Source: Neobacillus cucumis (GTDB lineage Bacteria > Bacillota > Bacilli > Bacillales_B > DSM-18226). From it: DNA of 64,000 nt. The notes beneath the pieces are model-generated. The model was given only the letters and a program-made list of their open reading frames with translations, was not told the DNA's origin and searched no databases. Location of the stretch: the NCBI RefSeq assembly GCF_016107705.1, contig NZ_JAEHGC010000006.1, forward strand, positions 186,001-250,000, in the 5' to 3' direction. Shown here piece by piece: positions 21,078 to 29,802 of this stretch. Position numbers and translations under genes: made by a program. The first letter of the stretch is position 1, and each line of letters begins with the position of its first letter.

Positions 21078-21124
21078 ACTCTATTCATCTATTTTTAAAA
21101 GAATGTAAACTTTATAACAGTTTA

Positions 21125-21141
21125 TGTTACATCTTCTCACA
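21125..21141. promoter_or_regulatory. TnrA-type site upstream of tnrA
   Basis: TGTTACATCTTCTCACA matches the TnrA consensus except for one core position. It lies 48-64 bp before the tnrA start, fitting autoactivation. Confidence 0.6.
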
Positions 21142-21194
21142 TTTGAATGAATTTTTCTATAATTTTGATATTATAAAATGGATTGGATGTGGAA

Positions 21195-21356
21195 TCATTT
21201 TTGATTGGGAATTTGATTTTTAAGGATTAATTTTAATTCGCTTAAAGTAAGGGAATCTAATTCAGTTTTGAAATCTTTATCAAGACCAGAGTGAATTAAC
21301 TTATTAATGTAATATTTTTTTAGGGTGTCTATACCTATACGCAAATGTGTAGACAT
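21195..21356 (-). CDS. Small FbpA-like (Fur-regulated basic protein type) protein
   Basis: A 53-residue frame with ATG at 21356 after AAAGGAGTGAG. It begins MSTHLRIGIDTLKKYYINKL and has TELDSLTLSELK in the middle. The layout of a short N-terminal helix, an LI(D/N)KLI segment and LTLSEL is that of the small basic FbpA family of Bacillus. Its ribosome site overlaps the stop of the 45-residue gene before it, so the two form an operon. In B. subtilis the TnrA-controlled operon ykzB-ykoL lies beside tnrA; this pair may be its counterpart, judged by position and operator only. Confidence 0.6.
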   Translation of the reverse strand: MSTHLRIGIDTLKKYYINKLIHSGLDKDFKTELDSLTLSELKLILKNQIPNQK

Positions 21357-21369
21357 GCTTCTCACTCCT

Positions 21370-21507
21370 TTACTGATTTTGAATTTTCCTTAAAAGTTCA
21401 TGTGCTTTGGAGCCGAGCTGTTTCATTAATTCTTCATACAGTTCGTCTCGTAATAAATCTAATTTCACTATTTTGGCTGCCAGTTGGATATCGTTTTTTC
21501 GATACAT
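21370..21507 (-). CDS. Small charged protein, 45 residues
   Basis: ATG at 21507 follows AAAGGAAG and opens a frame of 45 residues, MYRKNDIQLAAKIV to LRKIQNQ, which is predicted to be one or two amphipathic helices (LRDELYEELMKQLG). No domain is recognised. The stop overlaps the ribosome site of the FbpA-like gene. A TnrA-like operator lies 67-83 bp upstream. It could match B. subtilis YkzB by position. Confidence 0.6.
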   Translation of the reverse strand: MYRKNDIQLAAKIVKLDLLRDELYEELMKQLGSKAHELLRKIQNQ

Positions 21508-21573
21508 ATAAATCTTCCTTTCGATGGTTTGTAATGTTAAGATAGCTATTTTTTTCCTTTTTGTCAGTGAAGC

Positions 21574-21590
21574 TGTTAGAAAAATTAACA
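21574..21590. promoter_or_regulatory. TnrA-like site upstream of the two small genes
   Basis: TGTTAGAAAAATTAACA matches the TnrA consensus except for one position (A for T at 11). It is the third TnrA-controlled unit in 1.1 kb. The remainder of the gap to 21855 holds the control region of the first ABC binding-protein gene. Confidence 0.6.
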
Positions 21591-21765
21591 AACAAATTGA
21601 AGCACCGGTGGAAGGTTTTATCCCAAAAATTTTTTGGCAGAAGAGGGCTTAACTAAGCATGCTATTCATTTAGTTAATGATTTAGTGTATTAAAATAGTA
21701 ATAAACTAAACACTGAATAAAAATACATAGTTCAATAGAATCATGAAACACAGAAAAATTATCAA

Positions 21766-21780
21766 TATTTTCAGAAAACA
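21766..21780. promoter_or_regulatory. CodY-like box upstream of first ABC binding protein
   Basis: TATTTTCAGAAAACA agrees with the CodY consensus AATTTTCWGAAAATT at 12 of 15 positions. It is 76-90 bp upstream of the gene. Confidence 0.45.
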
Positions 21781-21855
21781 CTTTAAAAATGATAGGCATT
21801 ATTGTATATTCTAAATATTATTGATATTTTTATAAAAAAACATTGGAGGTAGAAA

Positions 21856-22668
21856 ATGAAGAAGTTTAAAATCTTTTCAACGCTTTTAGTCTTTTCCTTG
21901 ATGTTTGTTTTATCAGCCTGTGGAACGAGTGAAAAAACAAGTGGTAGTTCTAAGGAACAGGAAAAGAAAACTTTACGAGTCGTAACCGATGCGGCTTATG
22001 CACCATTCGAGTATATGGATAAAGGTAAAGTAGTTGGTTTTGATGTTGACTTCCTTAATGCTGTTGCAAAAGAAGCAGGGTATAATGTAAAACTTGAACA
22101 TGTTGGCTGGGATCCGTTATTCGTAGAAATTAAAGGAAAGACTGCTGATTTTGGAATTTCTGCGATTACAATTAATGATGAGCGTAAACAAACCTATGAT
22201 TTTTCTACTCCATACTTCCTTTCTAAAAACGAAATCTTAGTTCCAAAGGATAGCCCAATTAAGAGCGCTGCAGATCTAAAAGATAAAGTAGTTGCCGTAC
22301 AAAATGGTACAACTGGCCAGGAAGCAGTCGAAGCGCTAATTGGCAAAAATAATTCGAATCTTAAAAAATTCAAAAACAACAATCTAGCGATTATGGAACT
22401 TAAGAGCGGCGGTGCCGATGCAGTTGTTGCTGATAACACAGTAGTTGAACAATATGTAAAAAATAATCCAAATGAAAATTTTGTAGTCATTCCAGATGAC
22501 TCTGCATTTGAAAAAGAATTCTATGGATTAATGTTTGCAAAGGACAGCAAGTTAAAAGCTGATTTTGATAAAGCGATTCAAAAAGTGATTGAGAATGGAG
22601 AATACACAAAGATTTATCAAAAATGGTTTAAGGTTGATCCGGATTTAAATGCATTGAAACAACAATAG
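21856..22668 (+). CDS. Polar amino acid ABC transporter substrate-binding lipoprotein (copy 1)
   Basis: Extracellular receptor that delivers a polar amino acid to the permease/ATPase encoded downstream. The 270 residues start with a lipoprotein signal and lipobox LSAC (Cys at residue 22). The SBP_bac_3 fold follows, with LRVVTDAAYAPFEYMDKG and VGFDVDFLNAVAKEAGY. GlnH- and ArtP-like proteins share these features; the ligand is not fixed by sequence. The next gene is a near-copy, about four in five residues identical. Each has its own leader, CodY-like box and terminator, so the two are separate units. Confidence 0.92.
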   Translation: MKKFKIFSTLLVFSLMFVLSACGTSEKTSGSSKEQEKKTLRVVTDAAYAPFEYMDKGKVVGFDVDFLNAVAKEAGYNVKLEHVGWDPLFVEIKGKTADFGISAITINDERKQTYDFSTPYFLSKNEILVPKDSPIKSAADLKDKVVAVQNGTTGQEAVEALIGKNNSNLKKFKNNNLAIMELKSGGADAVVADNTVVEQYVKNNPNENFVVIPDDSAFEKEFYGLMFAKDSKLKADFDKAIQKVIENGEYTKIYQKWFKVDPDLNALKQQ

Positions 22669-22680
22669 GAAAGAATAAAG

Positions 22681-22712
22681 TTGCGTAACCATTTGCCGTT
22701 ACGCAATTTTTA
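22681..22712 (+). terminator. Terminator after SBP copy 1
   Basis: TTGCGTAAC pairs with GTTACGCAA around an 8-base loop, followed by TTTTTA. It resembles the terminator after copy 2. Confidence 0.88.
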
Positions 22713-22826
22713 TTCCGATAAAAAATATGATCAAAGCATTATTTATCTTATTAAAATAGTAATTTATTACATATTGAATAAGAATACAGTGGTAGTTATA
22801 ATCATGTATGTTCAAAATATTCCTGA

Positions 22827-22841
22827 TATTTGTAGAAAATT
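22827..22841. promoter_or_regulatory. CodY-like box upstream of second ABC binding protein
   Basis: TATTTGTAGAAAATT matches AATTTTCWGAAAATT at 12 of 15 positions, at the same distance from its gene as the box of copy 1. Confidence 0.45.
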
Positions 22842-22917
22842 CTTTAAAAGTAGGTTATAATATTGTATATTCAAAATATTATTAATATTTTTATAGAAAA
22901 ATATTGGGGGGTACAAA

Positions 22918-23730
22918 ATGAAGAAGGTTAAGATTTTTTCTACCATTTTAGTCGTGGCATTGATGTTTGTTCTATCAGCTTGTGGAACGAGCGAAAAGAC
23001 AAATGGCAGTGCAAAAGGAGATCAAAAGAAGACTTTACGAGTTGTAACAAATGCGGCTTACGCGCCATTTGAATACATGGATAAAGGGAAAATTGTTGGC
23101 TTTGATATTGATTTTATTCAAGCGGCTGCAAAAGAAGCCGGTTATAACATCAAAGTTGAGCATGTGGGCTGGGAACCGCTATTTGTTGAAATTAAAGGAA
23201 AAAATGCCGATATCGGTGTAGGAGCAATCACGATCAATGACGAGCGGAAACAAACCTATGATTTCTCTACTCCATACTTTTTATCTAAGAATGAAATTTT
23301 AGTTCCGAAAGACAGTGCTATTAAAAGTGCTGCAGATTTGAAAGGGAAAGTAGTTGCCGTACAGAATGGTACAACAGGTCAATCGGCGGTAGAAGCTCTG
23401 TTTGGAAAAAATAACTCGAAACTTAAAAAGTTCAAAGATAATAATCTAGCGATTATGGAGCTTAAGAGCGGCGGTACTGATGCAGTGGTCGCTGATAACA
23501 CAGTTGTTGAGCAATATGTGAAAAATAATCCTAATGAAAATTTTGTGGTCATTCCAGATGATTCTGCATTTGATAAAGAGTTTTATGGCGTATTGTTTCC
23601 AAAAGGAAGCAAGATAAAGGCAGAATTTGATCAGGCGATTAAGAAGATGATGGAAAATGGTGAATACACAAAAATTTATCAAAAATGGTTTAAGTTTGAA
23701 CCGGATTTAAATTCGTTAAAGCAACAATAG
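22918..23730 (+). CDS. Polar amino acid ABC transporter substrate-binding lipoprotein (copy 2)
   Basis: Paralogue of the preceding protein, also 270 residues, with the same lipobox (LSACGTSEKT) and ligand fold. Differences concentrate in surface positions and a few near the pocket (for example FGISAITINDER versus IGVGAITINDER). The 50 bases before the gene, with GTATATTC-AAATATTATT-ATATTT, repeat those of copy 1. Copy 2 is nearest to the permease, with a strong terminator between. It may give the transporter a second ligand range. Confidence 0.92.
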   Translation: MKKVKIFSTILVVALMFVLSACGTSEKTNGSAKGDQKKTLRVVTNAAYAPFEYMDKGKIVGFDIDFIQAAAKEAGYNIKVEHVGWEPLFVEIKGKNADIGVGAITINDERKQTYDFSTPYFLSKNEILVPKDSAIKSAADLKGKVVAVQNGTTGQSAVEALFGKNNSKLKKFKDNNLAIMELKSGGTDAVVADNTVVEQYVKNNPNENFVVIPDDSAFDKEFYGVLFPKGSKIKAEFDQAIKKMMENGEYTKIYQKWFKFEPDLNSLKQQ

Positions 23731-23736
23731 AAGATG

Positions 23737-23777
23737 AAAATTGCGTAACGCTAAAAAACTAGCCGTTACGCAATTTT
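23737..23777 (+). terminator. Terminator after SBP copy 2
   Basis: A 14-bp stem, AAAATTGCGTAACG with CGTTACGCAATTTT, with a T-run. It probably sets a high receptor-to-permease ratio. Confidence 0.88.
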
Positions 23778-23862
23778 TGCTTCTACTTTAAATATTTTAA
23801 TGCGATAAACAACTAAAGTGTAAAAGATATATTTTTTTAAAAAAGATTGAGGGGGTTAATGA

Positions 23863-24519
23863 ATGGATTTTCGTTGGGATTTATTAGCTGAGTATGGTCC
23901 TTTTTTCTTGAAGGGAACCCTATTAACGATTGGGCTTTCCATTGGCAGTATTATCATTGGAACAGTACTGGGGCTATTAATTGGATTAGGAAAAATGATG
24001 AAGAATCAATGGGCAGCACTACCGTTTAAATGGTATATTGCCTTTTTCCGCGGGACACCGTTTATGGTTCAAATATTGCTCATCCATTTTGCTGTGGTTC
24101 CAGTATTCCTTGGCGAAACCAATGCGATTGTGGCAGCCATTGTTGCACTTTCTTTAAACTCAGCTGCCTACATTGCTGAAATCTTCCGTGCCGGGATTCA
24201 ATCAATTGATAAAGGACAAATGGAAGCAGCCCGTTCATTAGGTATGAACCATGTACAATCGATGCGATTTGTCATTCTGCCGCAGGCTTTTAAACGTATG
24301 ATTCCGCCACTTGGAAATGAATTTATTGTATTAATCAAAGATTCCTCCCTCGCAGCGCTCATAGCGGCACCAGAGCTTATGTACTGGGGACAAGCCATGC
24401 AAGGGCAGTATTACCGTGTATGGGAGCCATATCTTACAGCAGCCGCGATTTATTTAGTGTTAACTCTTTCCTTAAGCTTCCTGCTATCTCGACTTGAAAG
24501 AAGGTTGGCCACAGAATGA
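23863..24519 (+). CDS. Polar amino acid ABC transporter permease
   Basis: Membrane subunit of the HisMQ/GlnP type, 218 residues with about five helices. The N-terminal [20 protein letters not shown] and the EAA loop [22 protein letters not shown] (about residues 122-143), which docks the ATPase, are both intact. ATG 23863 follows GAGGGGG. It overlaps the ATPase gene by four bases. Only one permease gene is present, so it should act as a homodimer. Confidence 0.94.
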   Translation: MDFRWDLLAEYGPFFLKGTLLTIGLSIGSIIIGTVLGLLIGLGKMMKNQWAALPFKWYIAFFRGTPFMVQILLIHFAVVPVFLGETNAIVAAIVALSLNSAAYIAEIFRAGIQSIDKGQMEAARSLGMNHVQSMRFVILPQAFKRMIPPLGNEFIVLIKDSSLAALIAAPELMYWGQAMQGQYYRVWEPYLTAAAIYLVLTLSLSFLLSRLERRLATE

Positions 24520-25238
24520 TTAAAGTAACCAATTTGAAAAAAAGCTTTGGTAATCATGAAGTTTTAAAAGATATTAACGTTACCGTAAAACCCCAGGAAG
24601 TGGTTGTTGTCATTGGGCCTTCCGGATCAGGGAAATCGACCTTTCTTCGCTGTATTAACTTACTAGAAACCATCACAGGCGGACATGTCTTGATTGAGGG
24701 AATCGATATAACTGATAAAAAGACAGATATTAATAAAGTGCGGACAGATGTAGGAATGGTGTTTCAACAATTTAACCTATTTCCGCATAAAACCGTCATT
24801 GAAAATATAATGCTTGCACCGATGAAGGTAAGGAATGTATCTGCCGAAAAGGCGAAAGCAAAAGGTCTGGAGTTATTGAAAAAGGTAGGGTTGGCCGAAA
24901 AGGCGAATGCCTACCCGGATTCGCTTTCCGGGGGACAAAAGCAGCGTGTTGCAATTGCAAGGGCACTGGCGATGGAACCGAAAATCATGCTTTTCGATGA
25001 GCCAACCTCAGCACTTGATCCGGAAATGGTCGGAGAGGTATTAGAGGTAATGAAGCAGCTCGCAAAGGAAGGTATGACGATGGTTGTCGTCACGCATGAA
25101 ATGGGCTTTGCCAAGGAAGTCGGAGACCGGGTCATTTTTATGGACGGCGGACTAATCGTTGAGGAAAATGTTCCAAGTGAGCTATTTGATAACCCGCAAG
25201 AAGAGAGAACGAAGTCATTTTTGAGTAAGGTTTTATAA
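24516..25238 (+). CDS. Polar amino acid ABC transporter ATP-binding protein (GlnQ type)
   Basis: Cytoplasmic ATPase of 240 residues. Walker A is GPSGSGKST (residues 33-41), the Q-loop follows in [12 protein letters not shown], the signature is [15 protein letters not shown], and Walker B is [14 protein letters not shown] with the switch His in VTHEMGFA. It forms the transporter with the permease it overlaps and the two lipoproteins upstream. Confidence 0.96.
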   Translation: MIKVTNLKKSFGNHEVLKDINVTVKPQEVVVVIGPSGSGKSTFLRCINLLETITGGHVLIEGIDITDKKTDINKVRTDVGMVFQQFNLFPHKTVIENIMLAPMKVRNVSAEKAKAKGLELLKKVGLAEKANAYPDSLSGGQKQRVAIARALAMEPKIMLFDEPTSALDPEMVGEVLEVMKQLAKEGMTMVVVTHEMGFAKEVGDRVIFMDGGLIVEENVPSELFDNPQEERTKSFLSKVL

Positions 25239-25242
25239 AAAA

Positions 25243-25274
25243 TGAAAGGGAGGCCCGCTAAAGGCCTCCTTTCA
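25243..25274. terminator. Bidirectional terminator
   Basis: GAAAGGGAGGCC pairs with GGCCTCCTTTC, loop CGCTAAA, with A- and T-rich flanks on both sides. It is shared by the ABC operon and the convergent gene at 25280-25807. Confidence 0.75.
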
Positions 25275-25279
25275 ATTTA

Positions 25280-25807
25280 CTATCGTTCAAATTTATGTGG
25301 ATCATCAAAATCAAAGACTTCGACAATCTGGTCCGCTTTTATCCTTCTTGAACAAAGAAGAAATAGTTGGTCAAAGAATTCGGCTAATTCAAGGGGGGAT
25401 GAAGGAAGCTTAATCTGAACAGTCACAGAGCCGAACATTTGTTTAAAATAGGCTTTCCGTTCTGCATTTTTTCCGTCTCTCTTTAATGGATTATATGCCC
25501 ATAGCAGATGCAGGTCCCCGTTGATTTTTTCCACATTGCGAATTTCAGCGACGGTCGTCGATTTATCATGCGTATAAATCACTAAATAATATTTGTCGTT
25601 TCTATGCCAGTCAATAAATATAAAGTAGTAGCTTGTATCATATTCAATCCGGGTAACTTTATAACTCGCTACAACGGATTTTCCCTTTGTCCATTGATGA
25701 AACTTTGGTAAGGTACCGTCAACTGTTTTTAACTGAGTGATTTCATAACTAGTGCCATTCCACTTTTCTATACAATTACTGAGTGAGACTGCCTGTTCCT
25801 TTTCCAA
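25280..25807 (-). CDS. Hypothetical protein, 175 residues
   Basis: I do not recognise a family. The protein is soluble, aromatic-rich (many W, Y, F) and probably beta-rich in its first 110 residues, with SYYFIFIDWHRNDKYYLVIYTHD. An alpha-helical C-terminal part (SSPLELAEFFDQLFLLCSRRI) follows. ATG at 25807 is preceded by an A-rich segment with AAGGAGC about 10 bases upstream. It stands alone between the ABC operon and the divergent dynamin-like gene, with which it may share a control region (25808-26046). Confidence 0.6.
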   Translation of the reverse strand: MEKEQAVSLSNCIEKWNGTSYEITQLKTVDGTLPKFHQWTKGKSVVASYKVTRIEYDTSYYFIFIDWHRNDKYYLVIYTHDKSTTVAEIRNVEKINGDLHLLWAYNPLKRDGKNAERKAYFKQMFGSVTVQIKLPSSPLELAEFFDQLFLLCSRRIKADQIVEVFDFDDPHKFER

Positions 25808-26046
25808 AATGATTGCTCCTTATCTTTCTTTGACAACATTATACGGTGTAAAAGCGGAGAAAAAAAGCGATTTCAAAAGCTTTGTCTCCGAAATGAAACA
25901 TAACTGAAATCGCTTTTAAAAATTCATTTGGTAGAATTATTCTGTTATGGACTTATAATCGTCCCATTGTTCGAATAGTATGAGGAATAAATATGCCTCT
26001 TTTCCATATGAATGACATAGAAGTGCTTGCAATTGGAGGGAAAACA

Positions 26047-28791
26047 ATGTCGTTAGAAAAGCAGCTAACAGAAAAACAGTACTATAGCATGTTCATTAAT
26101 GAACATGAAGAGGTACATCCGATTCGTGTTCTCGGGGATGCCTATCAAGAAGAAATGCAAAAGGATATACCGGATTTATCCTATATACGGTTTGCACAAG
26201 GTGAAGTGTATTTTCACAATAGAGACTTTGAGACAGCCATTTTTAAATGGGGAAACATTATCAATGAACTGGAGCCATGGGCGCAAAAAAATACAGCAGA
26301 TGCTTATTACGAAATGGGGCTGTTGTCCAATGCGGAGGACTTGTATACCGCAATTGAAACCGACAATCTTACCTTAAAGACTGAAGTAGCTTTACAGTTA
26401 TTTACACTTTATAACGAACGCGGAAAAATGGACTCAGCAGTCGAAGTCATCAAGAAAACGGTTCTTTCCAATCCGGATTATCCGCAGGTTACAGAAATCG
26501 CCAGGAGGTTTTTTGAGGACCGGCTTGACTGGGAGAATGCTATTGAACTTGCTGTAAATGAAGCGAATCGAACGGTTACTCCGGAATGGTTTGAAGTGGT
26601 TATTTCCTATATTAAAAATGGTGTAACCAAACAATTGCCGCCAGGCTATTTTTCACATGCTTTGAACGTAGTTTATACATTAGACAGGAATTTGTTTGAA
26701 CAGTTAGCGGTTGCTTTATGGAATAGTTATGAAAGGGAAGATTTGTATTTTACTTGGATAAAAGAAATGAATCAGCTTTTATTCAATTTAGAAACAAATC
26801 AAAACGATCACTGGGAAGAACTTTCAACCCTTTATAAAGACACCTATTTCAGCTTGATTGATGGAAGGTATTTAATTAAAGAATTAACCGATTTAATTCC
26901 TGATTTATTGACCAATTGGATTCGAATATCTAGTCCATCTCATATGGTCATCGCATCAGCTGCAGTCCTTTCATGGAACGAGTTATTTCCAGTAAGCATT
27001 AATATGAACGTTGTGAGTGAGGCAGAAAAGATTATCAGTAATACGGAACATGAAATAGATGAACTCGAAGAATGCTTAAAATTGTTTGATTCGATTTTGC
27101 AATGGGCAGAGAAGAATGATATGGGTGAAAATAATCGCCTGAAATGGATGGTTCAGCAGCTGATTAATTTTGAAACCCATCATCTTGTCCTAACTGGACT
27201 TAGTGGAACGGGTAAATCTACATTTGTTAATACCATTTGCGGAGAAGATTTGCAGGATAGTCCGACATCATCTGTTGTGATGTTTATGGATCATCCTGAT
27301 CTTGATGTTTTTGAGATAAATAATCAGGAAATTATCCAATTGGCTGGGCTAGCTGACTTCCAAGAACGAATGGATCGGCGCCGAAATGCTTTAGAGTCCA
27401 TTTTCGAGTTTAAGCGACCAGTCCGATTTTTGCAGGAGAATCAACTTTCCATCATTGATACTCCAGGGCTAAATGGAAATCAGTATGAAGTAATGAAACA
27501 AATCCATGCAGCGGACACGGTATTATTTGTTCTAGATGCCAATGCACCGTTTACTGCTAAGGAACGGGGAATTCTATCACAAATCCATGACCAGGCGCCT
27601 AATATTCCTATCCATTTTCTCTTGAATAAAATGGATACGATTGCGAACGAACAGGATATGATACAAATCTTTAATGAAACAAAAGCGGAAATCCATTCCT
27701 ACTTACCGGATTCAAAGATTTTAGCTTTTTCAGCGCAAAATGACCGCGGTCAACAGTTAGGTGAATTGAAAGAGTTTATTCGATCGATAAAAAGTACCAG
27801 AAATATCGAAGATAATCGGCTGGCAAAATTATTATTTTTTATCCGTTCGACTATTACGGAATTGCTGCAAAAACGGATTAATGTGGAGAACCAATTAATT
27901 GAATCAGTGCGCTGGAATGAAGAGATGCACATGAAATTAACGGGTGCTCTCAATCAGATAAAGGATGCTGAATCACAAAAAACGGAGACCATTACTCGAA
28001 GTTATCGTGAGATTAAGAAGAGTCTCCAAAAGGAAATTTCTGAGGCTGTGCCAAAAATGTTAAAGGAATGTTCTTCTTTAATTAAGGAAAACAGTGATTT
28101 TAGTAACATACATCTTGAGCTTAATTCCGAAATGAACAAAAGAATTCAGGAATATTTAGAGGGTACGGTGCTTCCGAAATATTACTCCTCTTTGCAGGAT
28201 TGGATTGGGCAAACGAAAGAGGAATTCACTCAAAGCCAACAATTCCTAGACGAAATGGCAGAGGGCTTTAACGCAATGTACGGAGAGGAAAGGTTTAAGC
28301 TGGAATGTGATTTTAAGGTGCTCGATGATTGGCGTCGGGATACGGACCGAATGACAAGCCGATTTATATTAGAACCGCTCAATATCCTGCTGCGCCGGAC
28401 ACCTTCACAGTTCCTGCTAAAAAGTGCAGGGAAATTGTTAGGGGCGTTGTCGCAAAACAAAACGATGCTGTTTAATAAGTACAAAAATTTTGTTGAAAAC
28501 GATGATTACTCTGAAACGGTTGTTCTGGTTAATGACCGCTTTTTCCAGCAATTTGAATTGTTTGAAAAAGCATTGGAGCGGGACATTAGCCTGTTTTTTA
28601 GGTATCCGGCCAGTGTTGTCTCACGAGCTATTGAAGAGGCACAATCAGAGGTTCATACCAATCAAGATATTCTTACAAAAATGAACACCAATCCTGAAAT
28701 GTTTCGCGATCCATTGACATTATTTGAAGTACGTCTTCGACAGTTTGAATGGATTACGGTTGCGGGAAATGGTGCGCAAACGGTGTATTAA
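26047..28791 (+). CDS. Dynamin-like large GTPase with N-terminal helical-repeat region
   Basis: Predicted membrane-remodelling GTPase of 914 residues from ATG 26047, which follows TTGGAGGG; the frame opens 18 codons earlier without a ribosome site. Residues 1-340 look like TPR-type helical hairpins (DLSYIRFAQGEVYFHNRDFETAIFKW and ADAYYEMGLLSNAEDLYTAI). The GTPase domain has G1 GLSGTGKST (384-392), G3 DTPG (471-474) and G4 NKMD (527-530). Long charged helices with coiled-coil character follow (620-900). Bacterial dynamins usually start with the GTPase domain; a 380-residue helical front part is unusual. No partner gene is adjacent. A stress or phage-linked membrane role is possible but unproven. 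Confidence 0.82.
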   Translation: MSLEKQLTEKQYYSMFINEHEEVHPIRVLGDAYQEEMQKDIPDLSYIRFAQGEVYFHNRDFETAIFKWGNIINELEPWAQKNTADAYYEMGLLSNAEDLYTAIETDNLTLKTEVALQLFTLYNERGKMDSAVEVIKKTVLSNPDYPQVTEIARRFFEDRLDWENAIELAVNEANRTVTPEWFEVVISYIKNGVTKQLPPGYFSHALNVVYTLDRNLFEQLAVALWNSYEREDLYFTWIKEMNQLLFNLETNQNDHWEELSTLYKDTYFSLIDGRYLIKELTDLIPDLLTNWIRISSPSHMVIASAAVLSWNELFPVSINMNVVSEAEKIISNTEHEIDELEECLKLFDSILQWAEKNDMGENNRLKWMVQQLINFETHHLVLTGLSGTGKSTFVNTICGEDLQDSPTSSVVMFMDHPDLDVFEINNQEIIQLAGLADFQERMDRRRNALESIFEFKRPVRFLQENQLSIIDTPGLNGNQYEVMKQIHAADTVLFVLDANAPFTAKERGILSQIHDQAPNIPIHFLLNKMDTIANEQDMIQIFNETKAEIHSYLPDSKILAFSAQNDRGQQLGELKEFIRSIKSTRNIEDNRLAKLLFFIRSTITELLQKRINVENQLIESVRWNEEMHMKLTGALNQIKDAESQKTETITRSYREIKKSLQKEISEAVPKMLKECSSLIKENSDFSNIHLELNSEMNKRIQEYLEGTVLPKYYSSLQDWIGQTKEEFTQSQQFLDEMAEGFNAMYGEERFKLECDFKVLDDWRRDTDRMTSRFILEPLNILLRRTPSQFLLKSAGKLLGALSQNKTMLFNKYKNFVENDDYSETVVLVNDRFFQQFELFEKALERDISLFFRYPASVVSRAIEEAQSEVHTNQDILTKMNTNPEMFRDPLTLFEVRLRQFEWITVAGNGAQTVY

Positions 28792-28817
28792 TGGGCCGCC
28801 CGGAGGACGGGTGCAAA

Positions 28818-28850
28818 AATGACGTGTGAGTACACGTCATTTTTTTTATT
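28818..28850 (+). terminator. Terminator after dynamin-like gene
   Basis: AATGACGTGT and ACACGTCATT form a perfect 10-bp stem with a GAGT loop, followed by T8. Confidence 0.92.
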
Positions 28851-28916
28851 TTAGAGGTAAAAAAATTCAATTTGAAAGGAAAGTGCCCGGTTTGGGTTAT
28901 TTACGTAGTGTACGGG

Positions 28917-29775
28917 CACGGAGCACCCATTATAGTTCCTGTGCCGAGAGAAATCAGAGAGGAATGGGAGCTAAGCACCCATGATAGTGCCCGTGCCGAG
29001 AGAAATCAGAGAGGAACGGGAACTGAGCGCCCATGATAGTGCCCGTGCCGAGAGAAATCAGAGAGGAACGGGAACTGAGCACCCATGATAGTGCCCGTGC
29101 CGAGAGAAATCAGAGAGGAACGGGAACTGAGCGCCCATGATAGTGCCCGTGCCGAGAGAAATCAGAGAGGAACGGGAACTGAGCGCCTATGATAGTGCCC
29201 GTGCCGAGAGAAATCAGAGAGGAACGGGAACTGAGCGCCTATGATAGTGCCCGTGCAGAGAGAAATCAGAGAGGAATGGGAGCTAAGCACCCATGATAGT
29301 GCCCGTGCCGAGAGAAATCAGAGAGGAACGGGAACTGAGCGCCTATGATAGTGCCCGTGCCGAGAGAAATCAGAGAGGAACGGGAACTGAGCGCCTATGA
29401 TAGTGCCCGTGCCGAGAGAAATCAGAGAGGAATGGGAGCTAAGCACCCATGATAGTGCCCGTGCCGAGAGAAATCAGAGAGGAACGGGAGCTGAGCGCCT
29501 ATGATAGTGCCCGTGCCGAGAGAATATAGGGAGGAACGGGAACTGAGCGCCTATGATAGTGCCCGTGCCGAGAGAATATAGGGAGGAACGGGAACTGAGC
29601 GCCCATGATAGTGGCCGCGCCGAGAGAAATCAGAGAGGAACGGGAACTGAGCGCCTATGATAGTGCCCGTGCCGAGAGAATATAGGGAGGAACGGGAACT
29701 GAGCGCCCATGATAGTACCCGCGCCGAGAGAAATCAGAGAGGAACGGGAACTATGACCTGTGATAGAGGTTCATG
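28917..29775. repeat. 52-bp tandem repeat, about 16 copies
   Basis: The unit contains CATGATAGTGCCCGTGCCG, then AGAGAAATCAGAGAGGAACG and GGAACTGAGCGCC. The ATGATAGT word recurs exactly every 52 bp from 28929 to 29709. Copies differ at few sites (GAACTGAGCG versus GAGCTAAGCA; ATCAGAG versus TATAGGG). Each unit can fold CGGGAACT onto AGTGCCCG, 7 of 8 pairs. Because 52 is not a multiple of three, no repeat peptide is encoded. It lies between convergent genes. Confidence 0.95.
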
Positions 29776-29802
29776 TGCTGTTAATCCAAGGAATTATTTG
29801 GA

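Noticed and set aside
28917..29775. CRISPR array or repeat protein gene
   Set aside because: The whole 52-bp unit is repeated without unique spacers, and a 52-bp period shifts the reading frame every copy.
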